In this document: piece after piece, positions 59,058 through 64,000 of the stretch
Layout: each line of letters begins with the position of its first letter
Position numbering within the stretch: position 1 is the first letter of the stretch
From: Chrysopilus asiliformis
Taxonomy: Eukaryota; Arthropoda; Insecta; Diptera; Rhagionidae
Length of the DNA stretch: 64,000 nt
Direction of reading: 5' to 3'
NCBI GenBank assembly: GCA_964034945.1
Contig: OZ035963.1
Coordinates: forward strand, 35,826,361-35,890,360
Made by a program: the position numbers and the translations under genes
Notes under the pieces: generated by a model
The model's database searches: none
What the model was told of the DNA's origin: nothing
Seen by the model: only the letters and a program-made list of their open reading frames with translations

Positions 59058-60054
59058 TTCTCAATTTTCTCTGCTAACTAGCAGAATTAATATCTCTCTT
59101 TAAAATTTAGCAGTGGTCAGGCTCCACTGTCCTTAATGAACCGTCCGAAATAATGGTAGTCTGATAGAACGGATCTAATTGACGAATGCAAATCTGTATT
59201 TTGTTATGGAAAAATGAAACAGCATGCCGCATTTCGAGAAAACTGTTTCGTTTGCCTTAAGCAGTGGCTTGAATTTTTCCATTAATACTTGTGTCAAATC
59301 TCAAATACCTAGTTTGATTACCCCCCGACAGCTATTGAATACTAGAAATACCAGGAAACAAGAAGAAGAAAAAATGTTTTATTCGCTAATTGCCTATATC
59401 CTAATATTTTTTTGCCGATTGCCGTGGCTCAGTTAAAAGTTGCGTTTATTAGTAAAAAGTTGCGTTTAGGTTGGGCTTAACTCCGTTAAAAGTTGCGTTT
59501 AGGCTGGGCTTAAATCCTATACGAATCTTCGCTTAATCTTATAAAAAACTATTGCAATATGAGCGAAATTTTTTTTTTGATTTTGGCTCTCAGAACTGTC
59601 ATTTCTATACTGACGACAGATTTTAAACTTGAATTTCGCCACCCCCATATAAGGAACTTTTATCGCTGGAAAAAACATTCCATTCTCCAAATCGTCTTCA
59701 GATGAAATTCAATCCCCAGATCTATCTTCGGGCATCCAAGAGCTATGAAGTACTGAGATCAATCAGGGTCAACTATACATCTTGTAACAGTGATCTCCAT
59801 CTTCTTCTCCCACCTCGCCATGCGCCATGCTTGCGTGTTAACCCATCGGTAAATTGGTATCTGTATTAATTGAATTACATTAGGTATAGTTATTAAGGCA
59901 TTTTTAAATAAATCTTTAAACAACTTTTTTTTTAGTTTATAATAAGTAAAATACAGCTAAAAAACAGACCTTTGATACACAAGGGGCTGCATTACTGGTA
60001 ACCGGTTTACCGGTTTTACCGGCCAATTTTATTACCGAAATTACCGGTAAATTA
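59058..60054. other. Unassigned sequence
   Basis: Short tandem phrase AAAGTTGCGTTTAGG(T/C)TGGGC at 59455-59515; ACCGG/CCGGT-rich stretch at 60000-60050. No gene recognised. Confidence 0.45.
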
Positions 60055-60944
60055 ACCCGCATCCATAGTTTATTTTAACGAACAAATAGTACGCTGTGTA
60101 TCAATTTGATACATGTTAGAAAAATACCAATTAAATGATTTATAAAAACAATTTGGTGTTATATTTTGTCAATTGATAACATCAGACTTTATTTATTTTC
60201 GAACAAAGATATAATAGATATAAAAATTAGATAGATTTGTCACAAATAATATAATGATGTTTAGGACATACGAATTTTTTACATAAGTTTTGCTTCAAAA
60301 AACCCACTTTTGTTTCATTATAATAGTGAATAATTTCTGGTTTTTTTGCATTTTCATCACGAATAGTTTTCTTAGTATGCAATGTACTAAGAAGAATAAC
60401 ATTTATTTGTACATATGATACCATAAAAGACACAAATTTATACAAACCATTATCAGTGATATCAGCAGCACTTCGCCTGATATTTTATTATTTATATACT
60501 GATTTTATGTATCTTTTGATTGAAGCCATGAGTGTTCTCATGCTTCTTGATCCACAAAATCATCTTCATCATTTGAATCACTTTCGTTTGGTACATAATT
60601 TCCATATGGATAACTTTCAATATCACTATCAGATATATCGTCACTTTTTTTTATTTTTTTTGATTAAAAAAAACGAATTATTCAACAAGCTTCTATAAAC
60701 AACTGAATGCAATGCAGGTGATAACAAAAATGGCACGAGTATCGAAATGATACCGTTGGATTTGTTACAAATTTTGTACAACCCTAACGGTACATTTTGC
60801 GGCATCTGTTAAATGTTTTTTTTATATATTTTGAAAAGTTAGGAAGGTAGCCAAAAATTCAACTGAAATTATTCAAACGTTGAAACAATATAATAATTAA
60901 TATTCTAAATTTGTATCAAATTGATACAAACGATGGATGCGGGT
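60055..60944. mobile_element. ~890 bp MITE-like element
   Basis: Inverted ends ACCCGCATCCAT(A/C)GTTT, each followed inside by TATCAATTTGATACA. Target duplication not resolved. Confidence 0.65.
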
Positions 60945-60952
60945 GAAAAAAA

Positions 60953-61506
60953 AAACATAACAAAAGCTATAATTGCCAATCTGGCAATCATTGGAGACCC
61001 GTATGGTGATATTCGTATCAAAATTCGAACAGTTATACCAAAATTCCAATTTGAAGTCAAACTTTCCAATAAGATTTTTTAAAATTTATTCCAATCGGAT
61101 TTTGATGTATGGGAGTTTTATGTAGAATCATATCCGAAATAACTTTTGTTCTTGCACTTTTTTGATAAGATGCACCGTTTTTGAGATATTCATAAAAAAC
61201 CATTTCGTTCGTATGGGGGGTGCCCCCCCTAATGGGCCATTTTTGCCCATTAACGAACTTAGCCTCGCATTTTACGAAAAACGGATCTGTGCAAACTTTC
61301 AAGTCTCTAGCTCAATCCGTGCGCCCGCAATCCGCGCCACAGACAGACAGACGGACAGACAGACGGACGGACATGCAAAAATTAAATATTTTTATCATTC
61401 TAAACACACTGGTGTAATTCATTTTTGTGTGTGATGACGGGATCTTGGCGTTACAAACGGTAAGGCAAAGTTAATATACCCTTTGGTTTCACCATACGGG
61501 TATAAA
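60953..61506 (+). mobile_element. Mini-me-like element M (isolated copy)
   Basis: Complete from AACATAACAAAAGC to CACCATACGGGTATAA, with GGGGGGTGCCCCCC and (GACR)n. More diverged than array copies. Confidence 0.85.
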
Positions 61507-62224
61507 TACCAGTAATTTCGGTAATTTTTTTGTATTAGTTTGGCTGGCTTCGCGGTCCAATTTTAAGAAATAATGCCTTGTTTTGGCTCATCTTCAGAGG
61601 CGTTAAACGATCATTTAAATGCATTCAGGGTATTCACAGTGGTCTTTTAAATTGCGGGTAAATTTACCGCTCGGTAATTCAGTCAAATTTAACAGATTTT
61701 TACCGAGATGGTAACTTGGTTCATGTAAAAATGAATTACCGGATTCGGTAATTGTATACATGCCTTGAGTCGTGTTTTCCGGCCCGGTTATTCGGTATCA
61801 AGAATCAACCGCGGGTGGCGCTAGTAATGTTTTTAGTTGTCAAATTTTCTCGCTGGTTATCTCATCGGACTGCAATTTTTTTCAATTTTGATAGCCATTA
61901 CCACAATAGAAATTCAAAAGAATACATCAAACATGGATTTAAAGGTATGTGACATATTTTACAATCAAATTCGCAGTTCATGATTTGGTCACGTATCAAA
62001 TAAAAGCGCTGTTCTCAAATCTGTGCTGTGGGATGTTCACAGCAGAATATTTTCAGTCTTTTAATATTACCGAAAACACCGAATACCGAAAATTAAAAGA
62101 GGATTGGGAATACCCTCATTATGTCATAACTGTTAATATTTAGCCGTAAAAACGTTGTCGAAATGTTACATTAAAAATGAGCCAAAACAAGGCTCGAAAC
62201 GTCAGGCTGAAAATTAAAACACAC
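61507..62224. other. Unassigned, foldback-like
   Basis: Segments CCTTGTTTTGGCTCAT (~61576) and ATGAGCCAAAACAAGG (~62177) form an inverted pair, hinting at a decayed foldback element. Confidence 0.45.
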
Positions 62225-62411
62225 CTTCGGGTAATTTTTTTCAAAATGAAGACCTCGGTGCAAAAAGCGGTCATCTCCGCTTTTTCAATTTTTTCAGGAG
62301 GGACAAAAAAGATATTAGCGTGAAATTTTTACTTTGGGACAAAGTTAAAAAATTACAATTTAAATCAAGCATGTATTCTTACATCATTTTAATTTTAGAT
62401 AAATCTATATT

Positions 62412-62958
62412 TTTATACCCGTATGGTGAAACCAAAGGGTATATTAACTTTGCCTTACCGTTTGTAACGCCAAGATCCCGTCATCACACACAAAAATGAA
62501 TTACACCAGTGTGTTTAGAATGATAAAAATAATTAATTTCTGCATGTCCGTCCGTCTGTCCGTCTGTCTGTCCGTCTGTCCGTCTGTCTGTCTGTGGCGC
62601 GGATTTCGGGCGCACGGATTGAGCTAGAGACTTGAAATTTTGCGCAGATCCGTTTTTCGTAAAATGCGAGGCCAAGTTCGTTAATGGGCAAAAATGGACC
62701 ATTAGGGGGGGTACCCCCCATATGAACGAAAACGTTTTTTGCGAATATCTCAAAAACGGTGCATCTTATCAAAAAGTCCAAGAACAAAAGTTATTCAGGA
62801 TATTATTCTACATTGAACTCCCATACATGAAAATCCGATTGGAATAAATTTTAAAAATTCTTATTGGAAATTTTGACTTCATAGTGGAATTTTCACTTAA
62901 ATCACCATACGGGTTTTCAATAATTGCCAGATTGGCAATTATAGCTTTTGTTATGTTT
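62412..62958 (-). mobile_element. Mini-me-like element M (inverted copy)
   Basis: Starts TATACCCGTATGGTGAAACC and ends with GCTTTTGTTATGTT; (GTCY)n at 62548-62592. Confidence 0.85.
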
Positions 62959-63100
62959 TTTTTGAAAAAGTTATAGACATTTCAAATTTTGGAGATAGCT
63001 GTTTCTTGCACACAAGAGGACATTAGCGGTTTTCAAAATGCATTATTGGCTACAAAATACAGTCCAAAATATGTTCAATAGCTTTTAAAAATAAACAAAT

Positions 63101-63680
63101 AAAACATAACAAAAGCTATAATTGCCAATCTGGCAATCATTGGAGATCCGTATGGTGATATTCGTAAAATTCGAACAGTTGTACCAAAATTCCACTTTGA
63201 AGTCAAACTTTCCAATAAGAATTTTTAAAATTTATTCCAATCGGATTTTGATGTATGGGAGTTTTATGTAAAATCACATCCTAAATAACTTTTGTTCTTG
63301 TACTTTTTTGATAAGATGCACCGTTTTTGAGATATTCACAAAAACCGTTTTCGTTCGTATTGGTGGTACCCCCCCTAATGGTCCATTTTTGCCCGTTAAC
63401 GAACTTAGCCTCGCATTTTACGAAAAACGGATCTGCGCAAAATTTCAAGTCTCTAGCTCAATCCGTGCGCCCGCAATCCGCGCCATAGACAGACAGACAG
63501 ACAGACAGACGGACAGACGGACGGACAGACGGACAGACGGACGGACTTGCTAAATTCAACTTTTTTCATCATTCTAAACACACTGGTGTAATTCATTTTT
63601 GTGTGCGATGACGAGATCTTGCCGTTACAAACGGTAAGGCAAAGTTAATATACCCTTTGGTTTCACCATACGGGTATAAA
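63101..63680 (+). mobile_element. Mini-me-like element M
   Basis: Complete copy with a long (GACA/GACG)n tract at 63487-63545. Confidence 0.85.
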
Positions 63681-63790
63681 AAAATATTCAATTTCACAAA
63701 ACAAAACTCAGAAAAAAAATAAAAAATTAAAAAAAAAAATTCTGCGTCAAATTATATGAAACAATGGGTGCATTCAGCGACCTGAGCCGC

Positions 63791-64000
63791 TCAGCATCGC
63801 TCTAGAGCGAAAAAGGTGCTCAGTTACTGAACGCAAACGCTACAGAGAGGCTCAACTGAGCAGCTCACATTTTTTCTGAGCGTAAAAGAACTCCGCTCAG
63901 TAGCTGAGCAAATGTCAAATGAAGAATTACATAACCTCAATTCATGTGTAAAAATGACGACGGAAATAAATTGTGTTATTTATAATATTTATAGTTATTT
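63791..64000. other. Edge region rich in CTGAGC/GCTCAG
   Basis: CTGAGC and GCTCAG occur repeatedly between 63782 and 63910 in both orientations, probably part of another MITE near the window edge. Confidence 0.4.

Larger units (their letters stand above)
62225..63790. repeat. Family B repeat (copy 2) with two M insertions
   Basis: Matches 2740-3700 in inverse; interrupted by reversed M (62412-62958) and forward M (63101-63680). Confidence 0.65.

Noticed and set aside
61057..61434. Frames rich in RQTDRQTD
   Set aside because: They are translations of the (GACA/GACG)n microsatellite of M, not a protein.

Overview
The window looks like a gene-poor, AT-rich stretch of a fly (Diptera) nuclear genome. 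Spliced genes with GT/AG introns are present. Their protein sequences match NOP58 and UBE2G2. Most of the remaining DNA is nested short transposons, many carrying the (GTCY)n microsatellite typical of dipteran mini-me/DINE-type elements. No bacterial operon, tRNA, rRNA or CRISPR array was seen.

Layout. 1-1207: downstream of nop5, with a family X repeat. 1208-7367 (minus): nop5/NOP58, six of about seven exons; the last intron (1449-5634) is filled with MITEs, and another intron holds a candidate box C/D snoRNA. 7555-8455: internally deleted mariner with one end duplicated in inverted form. 8707-24253: a tandem array in which a 560-590 bp mini-me-like element (block M) alternates with a ~345 bp block (R) encoding a complete C3HC4 RING finger on the minus strand, nine copies in all. 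Three M copies carry the same MITE (block P) at the same site; one P holds a Harbinger element, another a 1.8 kb insert (Q). 24497-25710: hAT element with a three-exon BED-finger relic. 25719-31057: MITEs and unexplained sequence. 31058-34412 (plus): complete five-exon UBE2G2-type E2 gene. 34431-64000: no convincing host gene; a layered set of hAT, Harbinger-like, piggyBac-like and Tc1-like elements, foldback palindromes, a decayed transposase C-terminus and a gypsy RT scrap.

NOP58 (box C/D snoRNP core) and UBE2G2 (ubiquitin conjugation in ER-associated degradation) are unrelated housekeeping functions. Most of the remarkable biology is in the RING-bearing array, the long palindromes, and the many insertions that can be dated by target-site duplications (TSDs) and paralogous empty sites.

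Limits: nop5 exon 1 was not found, so whether the RING array lies inside its first intron is unresolved. Family names for transposons rest on termini and TSD length read by eye, not on a library search.
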